From Hemicentrotus pulcherrimus (lineage: Eukaryota > Echinodermata > Echinoidea > Camarodonta > Strongylocentrotidae): a DNA stretch of 64,000 bases. Position numbers and translations under genes: made by a program. Where the stretch lies: contig BEXV01000811.1 in the NCBI GenBank assembly GCA_003118195.1, positions 57,875-121,874 of the forward strand, written 5' to 3'. The notes beneath the pieces are model-generated. The model saw nothing but the letters and a program-made list of their open reading frames with translations, had not been told where the DNA came from and made no database searches. Shown piece after piece: positions 27,701 through 40,700 of the stretch (the stretch's first letter is position 1; every line of letters begins with the position of its first letter).

Positions 27701-30700
27701 CAACAAAACTAAAAAAAACTATTTAAAAAACACCCCTGGAGCGGTTTTTTTTCTTAACGGCAACAACAATTTTACTTTTTGTTCTAAGTAAAGGGGCCAT
27801 TTATTCTTAAAGATTTTCCAAAACTAACATTGCTAGGGGTTTGTATTTCCGATTAGCACACTAGGGGCACTTGTGATGGGTGCATATAAAGCTAAACGGA
27901 TCGTATAATCGTTGGAAGCACATCTACAGTACCACCATTAAAATGTAATGTGACCAGCTTATTATAAGGAAATGAAAAACATGAAGGAGATAGTATTTCG
28001 CAAATCGAAGCCCTTCTATCTGTGAAACAAGATTAAAATAAGATTTCACATCAATCATGTTTGAAAGACCTATGGAAAACCCTTCTTTGTAAAAGCATTT
28101 GATTGCAAGCATCAAATTGTTGGCTGTCCCTAGAAAGCACTTACTGCATGGCACAAACAACCTTCTTGCAAGGGCTGACAAAATACACCCTCACATGTTC
28201 CTGTATGTGTTTCTTCCATGGGCACTAACTTAATTACAGGCAAACCTTGGGGGGTCCTGGGAATTGTATTTAAAGAACAGTTAGTTCTAATGGAAAGGGA
28301 AGGAACTTCCCACTTTTTTTCCTGGACAATTTCTCTATTTTGGGTGATATTAGATTGTGAAGTTGATATGAACTATGAATGTACATGTATGTAAGAAAAC
28401 GTTAGGTATACTATAACTAGACATTGTGCTCAAACATCCTTTTTGTTTATACATGGGTAAAACTATTAGACTAGAAAATCATTAGCTTCTGATGGTATCA
28501 GCTACATGAAACAACTTTGGTAGTCTGAACAAGTAGAGGGGGGTGGGGGGGTTATAGCTTTTGAAGAATTTAAGAATTATCATGATACATACATTAAGCT
28601 GTCACACTTTTATTGAACAAATCTTATCTATTTGAGATTGCCATAAATTAATAAGAGGAAGGAGCAGTAATCAATGGCAAGACTACTGGAGGGAGAGGGG
28701 TAATGGGGGTATAAGATCCCTCAGTTTAGTAGTGAAAACATGAAAAAGTGAGAAAAGCAAGAAAAGCAAGCAAGAAAAGAGAGAAAGGGAGGAGGGTAAA
28801 AGGACCCTAATCAGTAGCCTTGTAAATTCACATTTAATTTTTCGAATATTGGACCAGTGCCCCTCCCCCATTGTTCCAGTAACCCTCCCATTTGCAGACT
28901 CATGCTACACCACTGGCATTACCTGTGTATGATCATAAGTGCCATTTGTTGTTATATCCTACATCCTACAATTTCATTTTCACTTTTCACTACGACTTTT
29001 AGGCATTGAAAAGAAAGAGATCTTCATCTGATTTGGAAATGTGCCATTTCCTGAAGCCAATCTACTTTCTCGATTGAAGGAGGAAAGAAAATGATTGAGA
29101 GTTATCAGAGAATGTAATTATAATGGCTAAGCAATCATCCACATTGAACAAGCAATTCGATCATTTAAAGATTGAGAGTACATAATGTAAAATACAAATT
29201 TAAAGCTAATCATGAGCTTTGGTATGGGGATCGTATTTTGAGAGAAAATTGCTATAATTTATTCTGGATTGTTTATCCAGCAGTAGATTGGTTGTTTGAA
29301 CCAGTGAAATAAAACAAATCACAAAAACTTACTAGGCAACATCTTTGATAAAAACCACAGTCTCCATTAGCTCATAGTGAACTGTGTTCAACACATTGGC
29401 CCCATTTCACAACGGAGGTTTAAATTTAACCCATGGTTTAAACCCTCATTACATAACACATGGTTTAAAATTAGCGCAAATTAAATGTACCTTGACTTGC
29501 GGGCGTCTAATATTGGACCTCTGAAAGTGTCATGCTTATTTTGCGCTAATTTTAGACCATGGGTTATGTATAAAATGAAGATTTAAACCTCCTTTGTAAA
29601 TTCAGGCGAAGGTGTCAGGCCTACGTACTTTAACCCAGATTTCCTTATCTTTCTATGCTCATTACTCAGCCACTACGCATGTTATACCAAAATAGTTTGG
29701 CACGTGTCATTTATTTGTAATCTTGAACATTCAGTGTAAGTTTTGTTAGATTCTGTGAGAGTTTATTTTCTATATTTACAAGAACTCAAGTTTATCTTTA
29801 AACTATTAATTGATTTAATTTAATTTTTTTTTAAATCAGAAGTACATCCATTTTAGCAGTGTTTTTCTTTCTTTTTTTTCCTTTAATTTTTTTTTTTTCT
29901 TAAAAAAAAAAAAAAAAATAGGAGGCGCCCCCCAAAAAGGATGCAGGCAGGGTCGCTAAATATGTATATTTTTTTACATGGCCTTATTAATTTATGTTGA
30001 ATTATATGTACAATGTAGGGCCATGGAGAAGAAAAGAATTCCAATTATCAATGGGGCATTCGGTTGAAATTAAATATTATGAAGTCAGAGGGAGAAAAAA
30101 CTATAAAAAAACAGGTAATTGTTTTCCTTTCTGTGAAATTGCCTCTGTAATATAGCAAACGGTTTGCCGAGAGACAGAAAATTGTTAACTCATCATGGAG
30201 TTAATAATACCCTCATCAAACTCAACAGACAGAATATTGATTGCTGTCATGCATGAAGAAGATTTGGAATCTATATTCAAAAAGTACAACACCTCTCTTT
30301 GTCTGATGCTACATATAGGATGTACCAATAATTAACCACAAAGATAACATGTGAGAGTGTAAGCTCTCATGTGAGAATGCATACCACAGACATTAATCTC
30401 TGTGTCTGCTCCACCTAAATGTAAAATATATCATGTGTACACTCCTCTTGCCCTATCATACATGGCATGTAATACTTTCCTCATTGAATGTTATGATTTA
30501 TGACCCTATTCCGGGCCTAATTGATCTTCCAATTTATCGCCTTCGTCGCCCTGATCGCCCGCATTCTTTCCCTCTAATGATAACAAAAATCTGGATTTAT
30601 GTAGCGCTTGATATGAAATACCATCTCTTAGCGCTTTAAATATATTATTACCCTGGTCATTGGATTCATTCGCGGACAATGTGCACCATCTCCACTTCCT

Positions 30701-31693
30701 GGGGAGTATTCCTACCATATGTTCACCGTGAGGGCATACCGGTATTGCAATTGCTAACACAAAAGATTTTGTCAAACTACCAGGTGCCCATTTCTCTCCT
30801 GGGTATGGAGTGGCAAATACAGAAAAATGCCTTGCCAAATGACAGTAGTGCCATGTAGGGGCTCGAACCTACAACCTTTGTATATCAAGTCAAGTGCTTA
30901 AACTACTTGACAACCACACCTCTATACACCTCTCTAGCTCTCTAGGTCTCTTCCCCCCTGTATTTCTTACTATGTTTTAATTGGAGCAGTTGTCCATCAA
31001 AGACTCTACTTATCCATCTTATTTTGGAACACTCTCTGTCACTATTTGTCTTGTACAATGTGTTGTTAAAGACAACATTTGAATGGGACTGGTACAACTT
31101 CTCCCTTGATTTAACTACCAATGGTGTTTTAATTCCTGTCCACTTTCTTGAAATTGACCTCTTTAATTCTCTCTTGATCTTCGTACATAAAGCTTTAGAA
31201 CAGATGTCATAGCTGAGGACTGATATATTATATCACCGAATCCTCAATCTGCCAAAACGGTGTTTTATTGCCAAAAATTGTGTAAGAGTTGCCATCTAAT
31301 TAAATTGTAACCCTTACCTCACAATTTCTTATTTGCTATTTATTTCTCAATCCTGGTGGACCACAATTTAAACCTTTTTCTTCCTGTGATCAATGGTCTG
31401 TCCAGTCACCACCTTCCCTTGAGGTCATTTCCATCAAATATTTATATCCCGTTTGGGATCATCTCTATCATTCTTCATTTTCACTCCTCCTCCTCCTCCT
31501 CCTTTCTCTATTATTAACCTCTTAAAGATTATCCTCCCCACTTGAATGAATCTTTCTCCCACCTCGCTCCCATCATCAATCCAACCAGCCTAAAATAAGC
31601 ATTTTCTTCTATCTCTGCCTCTCTCTTTTTATCCCTCTGCCTTTCTCTCTCTATCCCTCTGCCTTTCTCTCTCTTTATCTCTCTGTCTCTCTG

Positions 31694-31730
<37 letters not shown>

Positions 31731-34700
31731 CCTTTCTCTTTCTCTTTCTCTTTCAACATCTTTTAACCACTTTCTTTGTTTCTCTTTCTCTCTATCCCAG
31801 ATGTGGATGTGGCAGGAGTCTTGCGTTCCACCGGCAGCTCACTAAGACGTCACACCTCCGATCCTCGGGAAGCTCAAGAATATGGAATTCAAAAAACCAC
31901 ACAGTCTCCTTGGCAACAGATGCCTATGGATTGCTGCAATTTCAGGGAGCTGGGCATGGCAACAAGGCGAAGGTAGAGATTGAATTTGCAAAAAAGATTA
32001 CCGAAGAAGAAAAGTCCCATTTCTCAGACCTGTCATTTTTCCCTCGATTTGAATTTTGCTATCATCAGAAGTATGCATAGAGCTTTTTTGATGTAATGAA
32101 AGAATGCGTTACTTACAAAAAAAAATACTGCAGTCATCTGCCCTTGCTACCAGCATACCCTATTTCTTATACATAATCCAAGTATACAGTGCTCGGTAAT
32201 TGTATTTTGCTTTGATGCAATGCGAAGTATAAGATTCGAAATCATGATGAATGTCATGAATAAAGACAGGATTTATCAAAGATATTTTGGAGCTCAGCAG
32301 TGACCTTTAGGTTCTCATTGTAAAACATTTATGCTTTCTGGAAAAAAGAAAAACAAATGTTGTATGCTATTCCATGTTATGGTATACTTAAATGTTATCT
32401 ACAGTTCTGGTAATAACATGAAATTTCACAATTCATATTAAACTTGATGGCCATCTTGCTAAAGCCAGGGTAATAATCGGGGCAGCGCCAGGAGCGTCAC
32501 AATGTGATGGACATTTGCGCTATATAAGAAGCCACCATTATTATCCCCTCGCCGACGAAGTCGGAGGGGAAATAGTAATGCTGCCGTCCGTCCTTCCGTC
32601 CTTCCTTCCTTGCATCCGCAACAAATTTGATTTCAGATCAATAACTTCAGTAATGTTTGACAGATTTTAATAAAATTTGATATGAAGGTACTTGATATCA
32701 AAATACAGGCTAAGCTTGATTTTGGATTACGTAGATCAAAGGTCAAAGGTCATAGCACATTAATTATTATTGTTATTAGTACACCGTTATCCCGCAACTT
32801 TGTCTTTTGCCAGTACATCCGGCTTGCAGATGACACCAACCCTGAGCTCATCCTGCACCTCCTGAAGCGGCACTGGAACCTTGGTCTGCCCAACCTGCTC
32901 ATCTCCATGCGAGGTGGTCTCCAGGACTTTGCCATGCAACCCAAGCTCAAGAGGGTCCTATGCAAGGGTCTGAGCAAGGCAGCCAGGACCACGGGGGCTT
33001 GGATCATGACGGGTGGCACCAACACAGGTAAGAAGAACGTGCACTGTCCTGTGGAACTGTGGGATTCTAGTCTTTGACTTGTGTAAAGCCTCATTTACAT
33101 ACCTTCCAACCCTACCAAATATTCCAGAATATTCTGATTTTCTGGATCCTTAGGACCTGAGAATTATATTCTGATTTTTTCAAAATTCTGATTTTTGTAT
33201 CTGTTGTTGTTCTAAAGCCAAAATATGATATTCCCCAGTCAGGCTGTGACGGTATTATCATTTACTGAAAAGACCTCCTCAATGTATACAGACTATTCTC
33301 TTCAGAAAAGCATCAAAGATTCATTACATCAATCCATCAGTGATGCAGTTTTAGGTGCATGACGAAACTGCCAATGCGGCTCAGGATTCAGAGAGAGTAA
33401 ACAGAATACCTCTGATTGAGCAATATAGATTGCCTTGATTTAATGATTATTAGTATTCAATAACGTACCATCAGGAATATGAGCATCAAGAGGAGTTGAT
33501 TGAATTTGTGCGGAACCCACCACATCATACCCACTACAGCATGCCCTTCTCGTCAATAGAGTCGGCGGACAGGTTATGAATTCTGAAGTAGAACGACAAT
33601 GTCCCGTGAGAGTAGAATGAAGTGATTACACTTTGTCTAATAAAGGATGGAAACAACAGGACACGAAGAAGGGTGATCAAGAGAAAGAGGGGATGGGCAG
33701 GAAGGGTGAAAAAGAGGGTGTGGGGAGGAGGGGTGAAGAAAGAGGGGGCGGGAGGAATGATGAGAGGAAAGAGGAGATGGGGAGGTAGGGTGAAATAGAG
33801 GGTGTGGGGAGGAGGGGGGAAGAAAGAGGGGGCGGGAGGAATGATGAGAGGAAAGAGGGGATGGGGAGGTAGGGTGAAAAAGAAAAAATTTGGTAGAGAA
33901 GCCAGAAAGATGGAAAGAGGAGAAGAAAGAGGGATTTTAAAAAAGGTAAAAAAGAAGATGTGAAAGAAAGGGAGAGAGAGAGGGAGAGAAAGGGGGAGGT
34001 AGAGGGATTAAGAGTGAGAGGTGGTAAGAGGGAGAGGGAGTAAGAGGGAGAGAGAGTCATTGAGACCATGAGATAGAGAGAGGGAGGTTGGATAGGTGGG
34101 GGGGGGGGGATAGGAAAGGATAAACCCTTCCAACAAATAACCGTATTCAGGTTTTGAGATAAAATATACTATCCCACTTAATAGGACCATAGATAACATG
34201 TCATTCTGCCATTTGGAGTAGGACAGGTATCTAGATTAGATGTAGATGTTTTATGAACATATGAATAAAAAACTACATTCAACTTTTAGTTCTTCTATTA
34301 ACAAACAATTTTTCTTCTTCTCCGCATCTGAAAGAATTTCACTCCTTTCTATTAAAGTTTGCGCTTGCAACTGAGGCAAAAAATGGTGATCTATGGTAGA
34401 TGTTGAACTATCGTAATGTGAAAATGGTACATAAGATTCATTGAGGTTTCCCTCTCCTATGAATCTTTCATAAATGATGTACCTACCTTTTGAAATCAGG
34501 CAATATCATCCATTTTGCATTCCCCGAGAAATTGATTAATGTATTGGTTTTTTTTCCCCTACATAATAGAAAAATACATGAATTACACTGAGCTCTCTGC
34601 GGTTTCTGGGCTGCCGACAGGATTGGGAGATAAACTGTGTTGTGAAATAAAGCTAAGCCATTGGGAATTGGGTAGCCATTTGCAGCCCCCTCATTTGTAT

Positions 34701-37700
34701 TCAGTGGTTGTCGCCAGGAAGCTAAAATTAGAACTTTCTAGGATAGTTTGTATCACGGGTGTGGGAGAACCTATTCCCCACACACCATGGCTATGTTTAA
34801 TATAGACTATCATGGGATCCGTTCATATTGCTTTGTAAGCATGTTACACTGGGCACAGGGTGTATTGATTGTGTGAACGTGCATCACAGTCTAATTCAAG
34901 GTACAAAAACAACCCCTAGGCCATGTTTTTATTAAAAATGCAGTATTTGCACATGACTCTGGTCTGGTGTATGTGTCAAAGCAACACATGTGATGAAATA
35001 TTCCTCAACCTCGTTCTCTTCGCACGTCACAATTAAAAGGGCTTTAAACGAGTATGAAAAATAAGCTGTAAACATGCTGTTTCATGCTTGAAGTATGAAT
35101 ATTAAGTTCCCGATTCCAGTCTAAATTTTGAGTTGAACTTCTGAACTTTTTAAGTGCCGCACCCAACCTCAAAATGTTTCCCATCTCTTCTTCCTAACCC
35201 CCTAGAGTACATGGTTGAGATCTACAAGATATCCAAGATTTTGAGATTGGGATTCTAAAGGTGTCACTTCCACCTTTCTGGTTTCAACCAGCTTCAATCG
35301 CTATCATGCAAACAAAGCAACTGCAATGTGTATCTTTATCATGCATATTTCATCGCAGGCGCTGCGGTTGTGGACATATTGCATCAAATTTCCCACCGCT
35401 TGCCCATAATGGCCCCTGTAAACATTATTAAAAGTGGTGCCAACAACACAGACACGATGAGTCCGAGATGACCGAGCACAGCTCATGCGTTAGCTTGCAC
35501 CAGCAAGAGATAAATATACATGTAGCATCATCGATTTGGAAGTTACAAGCGTAATACAGACCTACGTAAGAATTGATAGGGTGGTTGTCATCCATAATTG
35601 AACAACTTCTGGAATTACATTCCTCCGGAAGGGCCACGCGGAGGGAGTACAAAAATACTTTTTCTTTTAAAGCAATTTTCTTTTTTTAGTGGAGCCAATG
35701 TTTCAATGATGTGGTTTTACACTCTTTGTAGATCATTTAGAACAAAATTGGGACACTTTTACAAGAGTGGGTGGAGGCCGAATAGGCTTTAGGTTACTGA
35801 AGAAGATTTTGAAAAGTGAAGATTGAATTGTAAAACCTGCTGGGCAATTGTCAGCAAAAAGCAAAATGATCTGTTTGGATTAGAACTTCCAGGCACATGT
35901 ATTTTTTTTGGCAATGACAAAAGTCCAGAAAATGGTGAATACAAAACAAGAGTAGAATTTGAAGAGAGTCACTTGGATGCTGGGGGAAAAAAAATGATAA
36001 ACTAAGTTACAATAAACCGAAGATCTTGATATTTATTAGACTTATTTAGAGAAAATGAACCTTAAAGATAATTTTCTCTTTCCGTGTGGCTTTGTTGCTT
36101 GCCTATAGTATCTCATAAAGGACGGCATGATGTTTTTGTTAAGACTTGACATTACAGCTTTGGCCTTCCAAGGTATTCCATTACTCGAATAACAACTCCT
36201 CGGCCGTGGTAACCAAGCATACACAGTGGGGTCCATATAGAGGTCTTGAAACAAAATCCATGCCATTTGAATTGAAAAAGGCTTCCATAGATAATGAGCT
36301 GTGCACTTACGTACATGTGTTCTGTGATGAGAGTGGACGCTCATCGCTCATCTGTTTCTACAACTGTGTTTTTTACTTACAGTGACTCAGTAAAATTGCC
36401 TCAGATTCTGAAACAAAATCCTGGATTTAGCTCATGCTACAATCATATTATAAACCTTTAGGTCAGTCAGGAATCCCATGACTTTTACAAGCCGATCGCC
36501 TGTCTGATTATCAAGATATTTATGATTTCATTTTTTGTTTTTCCAAAGGTTTGTATGACACTACAGTCTATAACGGAAAAATGAGAATGGTAAAACAGGT
36601 CACTCAAAGATTTTTGCTTTTTTGAGGCACTTTATAATCATTTTGAAGCGCAATTTTTTAGGGCCTAAATATAACACCATATCACAGACATTGATTACAT
36701 GTAGGGCCATGCATCTCAGATTTAATATTGTTAAACGATGCCTTTAATGTACATTGAAATTGAGATTGTAGCTCGTGTTGGCCCACAAGCACCATTTCAG
36801 ACACATAAAATTAGAACTTCGAAGAAGGATGATCTGGGGGGTGTTTCACAGAGATCCTAAGTTGAACTTATCTCTAAGTTGGACTTAAAAATTATGGAAA
36901 GCCGTAGCATCTCTGAAAATATTTTGTAAAAGTCATTTTAAAAGGCATAAAATGTTGCTTCAAATCATTCATATTTTCTATTATCATGGGAGATTTCCTG
37001 TTTTTTGCTGTGGACTTCATGAAAAGTCTAAAATACTTGTTTTTCACTTTTGAATATATTGAACTTTAAGGCTACAAATGGCTCTCCATAATTTTTAAGT
37101 CACACTTAGAGTTAAGTTCGACTTCGGATCTTTGTGAAACACCCCCCTGGTGTATGCAAAGCACAAAGTCTCTTGTGGCGTGGATACAAGGCTTGCTTAA
37201 GAGCTCTAAGGTTCTCAGATGCACTCCGGTGCAAGCTGAGCCATGTTTTGAAACATTTGCAAACAAATTATGTGACTTATTTTGCATAACTGATATTTTG
37301 GTTGAGGAGGAATAATAACCTGTTACTGATTTTCAAGCCTGTAGATCAGCTCGAGATTGCTGATTAACTCGCTATTTTAAATATCCCAATCGCAAATTAT
37401 CCAGCTAATATGCCTCTTCATCAGCCCACAGGTGTAATTAGCGGGATATTTGGTCAAGATAATCATCCCAAGATATCTTGGGATAGTTTGCAAAATATCC
37501 TGCTATTTGTCCGGTGCTTCTTCACCAGCCAGAAGACTTGCACTATGCAAAAACGCTGAGCAAAATATCTCGAGCTAATTTCTTGAGGTTGAGTTTCGAG
37601 TTTCAAAGTCGAGTCTCGAGCTGATGAAGATGCCATTTGTAACTTCGGGCTTTAATATTTCCCAAATCAGAAGTAGCGGGCTACTTGGCAATCTTGAGCT

Positions 37701-40700
37701 GATGTAGACAGGCCTACTGTTACATGTTTGAACCCCTTGTGGAGTCTGTCTGTGGACCGCCCTGGATGAACCTGGCTACTTTCCCAAGAAACCAAGTAAA
37801 AACATATTACTTATGTATGTATTTAGTTAAAAAGACCAGAATGTTTTTATCGCCACCATGACTACAGCAAATTTGACCCATGTTGACTCATAATTCGGAG
37901 GGGTGCAGAAAAAGGGGATTTTAATTTGATTTTGTGAATTACTAAAAGGACAAGTATTTATTAAATAATATTTGTATTCTATGTTCATTCATCTTTCCAC
38001 TGAAATAAAATTGTATTTTCATGGGATAGGGTCTTTAATGAATACTAGAGCACAGATCAGACCAAGTATAAATTAAAATGGCATGTTTGATGTCAAATCA
38101 GGTTCAGAACTTCACAATATTTAGTAATGTGGGTGTGATCGAGGCACCAGATGATCGGTGGTCTTGGACGTGCCCAAAAGCATTTCTGTACCCAACCCCT
38201 TCCCTTCCTATCATTACTTCACCATCTGTATTTTGTATTGTTTAAAGGTAAAGACCAGTTCTTGTCATGCGATTGCATTGTGAAAGAAATGTGGAATCAA
38301 TCAGAAAAGGTTGATCATCTAGCATATAAGTATTGGTGTGTACTGCAAGGTTCTGGAATCATCAAATTGATAAGAAATTTGGCCCAGTCTTGGTAAAGTT
38401 ACAAGCACTGTACACAAAAAGATGTATATGGGACTACGAGATATCTATCCAGTCCGGATAGATATGATAATTTACCTTATCAATTAGTAGGCGATTTCCC
38501 TGCAAATTTGTATCATCACGTATTAGTCAAATATATTCTTTCACATGATTGGTAATAAGAGCTTCCATTTCATTTTTTTGAGAGGGTGGAGTTTCCAGAA
38601 CTGGTCTTTACCTTTAAAGCACACATCAAAGTTTAGTAGTTACAAACCCTCTCAGTCAAGTTTTTATCATCTAATTTTTTGTGAAGAACTCACATTGTGT
38701 GTAATATATTTTGACCATTAAAATGGTTATCTTCTCATTTAAAGTTCGATACAGGTTTATGAATTCACAAAGTTTCAAACATGAAAATTGAAACGTGAAT
38801 AGAGAATAAGAAAATTATTAACACAAAAAATGTAAAAAATACAACATGTTACTAATTTAAATGTAGATCACGTTTCCTTATCTGGAGTCAAATAACCTTT
38901 GGTATTTTAACAAAATAAGCACCTGTTCTGCAGAAAGTTCCTTTTTTTTTGCTTTTGAAATAAATCAGGTATATTTATAGGACATGAAATATGTGCCAAA
39001 CCACAATTGGTGACATGCTATCCTTGATGTGACGTGTCTTCTACAGGCCTTTCCTCATCAGCTTGAGTTTGCCAAAAAACCTGCTATTTTCAGACTCAGG
39101 ACATTATCCCAAAGCTCAAAATTGCGTCTTCACCAGACCGATATTAGCTCCTCATAAACTAGCTCGGATGGGTGCAAATATGCCCGCTATTTTCCAAATA
39201 GCTGGTTCTTTTGGAAACAAGACCAAGAATTCTCTGGATATTTTCTAAAACAAATATCCCGCTAATTGCAACTGCGAGCTGATGAAGACACAAATTAACT
39301 GGTTAATTTGCGATCAGGATAGTTAAAATAGCGGGTTATTTATCAAACTCGAGCTGATGAGGATAGGCCTTACATGTATTTCTAGTGAGCAATTAAGGAT
39401 GAGGTACTTGAGCGTTTCAGTTCCAATTTGTTTGCAATATAAGGAAGAGCATATGAGTGGAGACATGCACCTGTACAATGTATAATGCCGGGATGCACAT
39501 ATCTATAGTGCCATGACATGTTTGAAATACCATAGATTCATGGAAAAGCAAAAGTGCCTGAAAATTAACTTCATCAAACAGATGGATTGAATCTTGTACT
39601 CCTTAATGAAAAAAGCCAATTTGACATGCCTGTATCAATTTGACCGCAAGTGAGGCGAATAAATTCAATATGCATGCAAACAGGGTAATTCAGCATGCAG
39701 ACTTTCCTTTTGTACATATGTACATCATGCATGGATGCAGGTATGGGTATGAACAAAATCAATTCATGAAAAACTATTAAATGATGCCCGATTGTTTAAA
39801 AGTATATTAGATATCACGTTGAATCCAGACTAGTTATATATTTTCAAAATATTCAAAAATACAGGTATACAGTACATGTATCTGTATTATTAACTCAGTT
39901 CTCAGACGAGGAGTATATAGATAGATGTACTGTATATATTATACTTATGTGGGTGTAGAATATATTACATTGAATAGAAAAATGTGCATTTAACAGAAAG
40001 AGCATCGTGCAGCTTTTGTGAGTAAAATGGATCATCCGCGCGAGTTGCTGCAACCATAATTATTCCTTTTCAAATTTATTCATTGCTGCTGTACACACCC
40101 ATGTTGTTTTAAACCATGTTTGATTTTAAAACCTTGGATACAAGAAATTTACATTCATTAACTACACATCAAAAGAAACATTGTACTGGGCTGGATTCCA
40201 CAAATTCATTCATGCAGTACATGTAGCCTGGCTTTCGGACAAAGTGAACTTTTACTCCGCTTTTACTACTCAGTGAAAATATTTAAGACTAAGTCTGGAG
40301 TATGTAGACTAACCCCAACTATCCACCAATATAGTTTTTCTGGGTGCACACTTCAAACTCCAGGACTTGACTTTAAATATTTGGAATGAAAAAGTCATTA
40401 TAGCGTTGGAGCTAGGCACATGTAACAAACAAACTTCTTTATTTATTTTTTTTTTTTGGGGGGGGGGAGGGAAAGGATAAAGATTCACAAAATATTGTGG
40501 TATACATGTACCTTAAGAAAAATGAAAATATGAAATGGTCACAAACTAGGGGAATTTAAAATCAGATTGAACTTGATAAAAGAACAGACTTTCCTTCTTA
40601 ATCTGAAATGAAATCTAAATCTATGTGTCGCTCTATTTCCTTCATGTATATTGTTTGCTATAATAACAGCCTTTGTGGACAAAGCCCATTATGACACATA

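Larger units (their letters stand above)
9870..31800 (+). other. Intron 3, 22 kb
   Basis: GTAAGT to TCTATCCCAG, holding AA|A of one codon apart. It contains a LINE 3' end, an assembly gap, MITEs, TTAA-A and TTAA-D copies, a CT-rich block at about 19550-19960, GA runs near 20260-20310, a hairpin repeat at 25437 and a SINE at 30580-30920. I saw no nested gene on either strand. I recognise nothing in 15500-17040, 24280-25430, 25520-29390 or 29612-30570. Confidence 0.7.

Noticed and set aside
30850..30920. Possible tRNA gene on the minus strand (GGTTCGAGCCC)
   Set aside because: Clover-leaf stems are poor and a SINE body follows directly; a retroposon head fits better.
31776..31976. Longest open frame over TRPM exon 4 as the coding frame
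   Set aside because: Only the other register gives CGCGR, TDAYG and phase agreement with exons 3 and 5.
33677..34069. 130-codon Ser/Pro/Leu-rich minus-strand open frame
   Set aside because: Direct result of the homopurine minisatellite; no domain or splice context.
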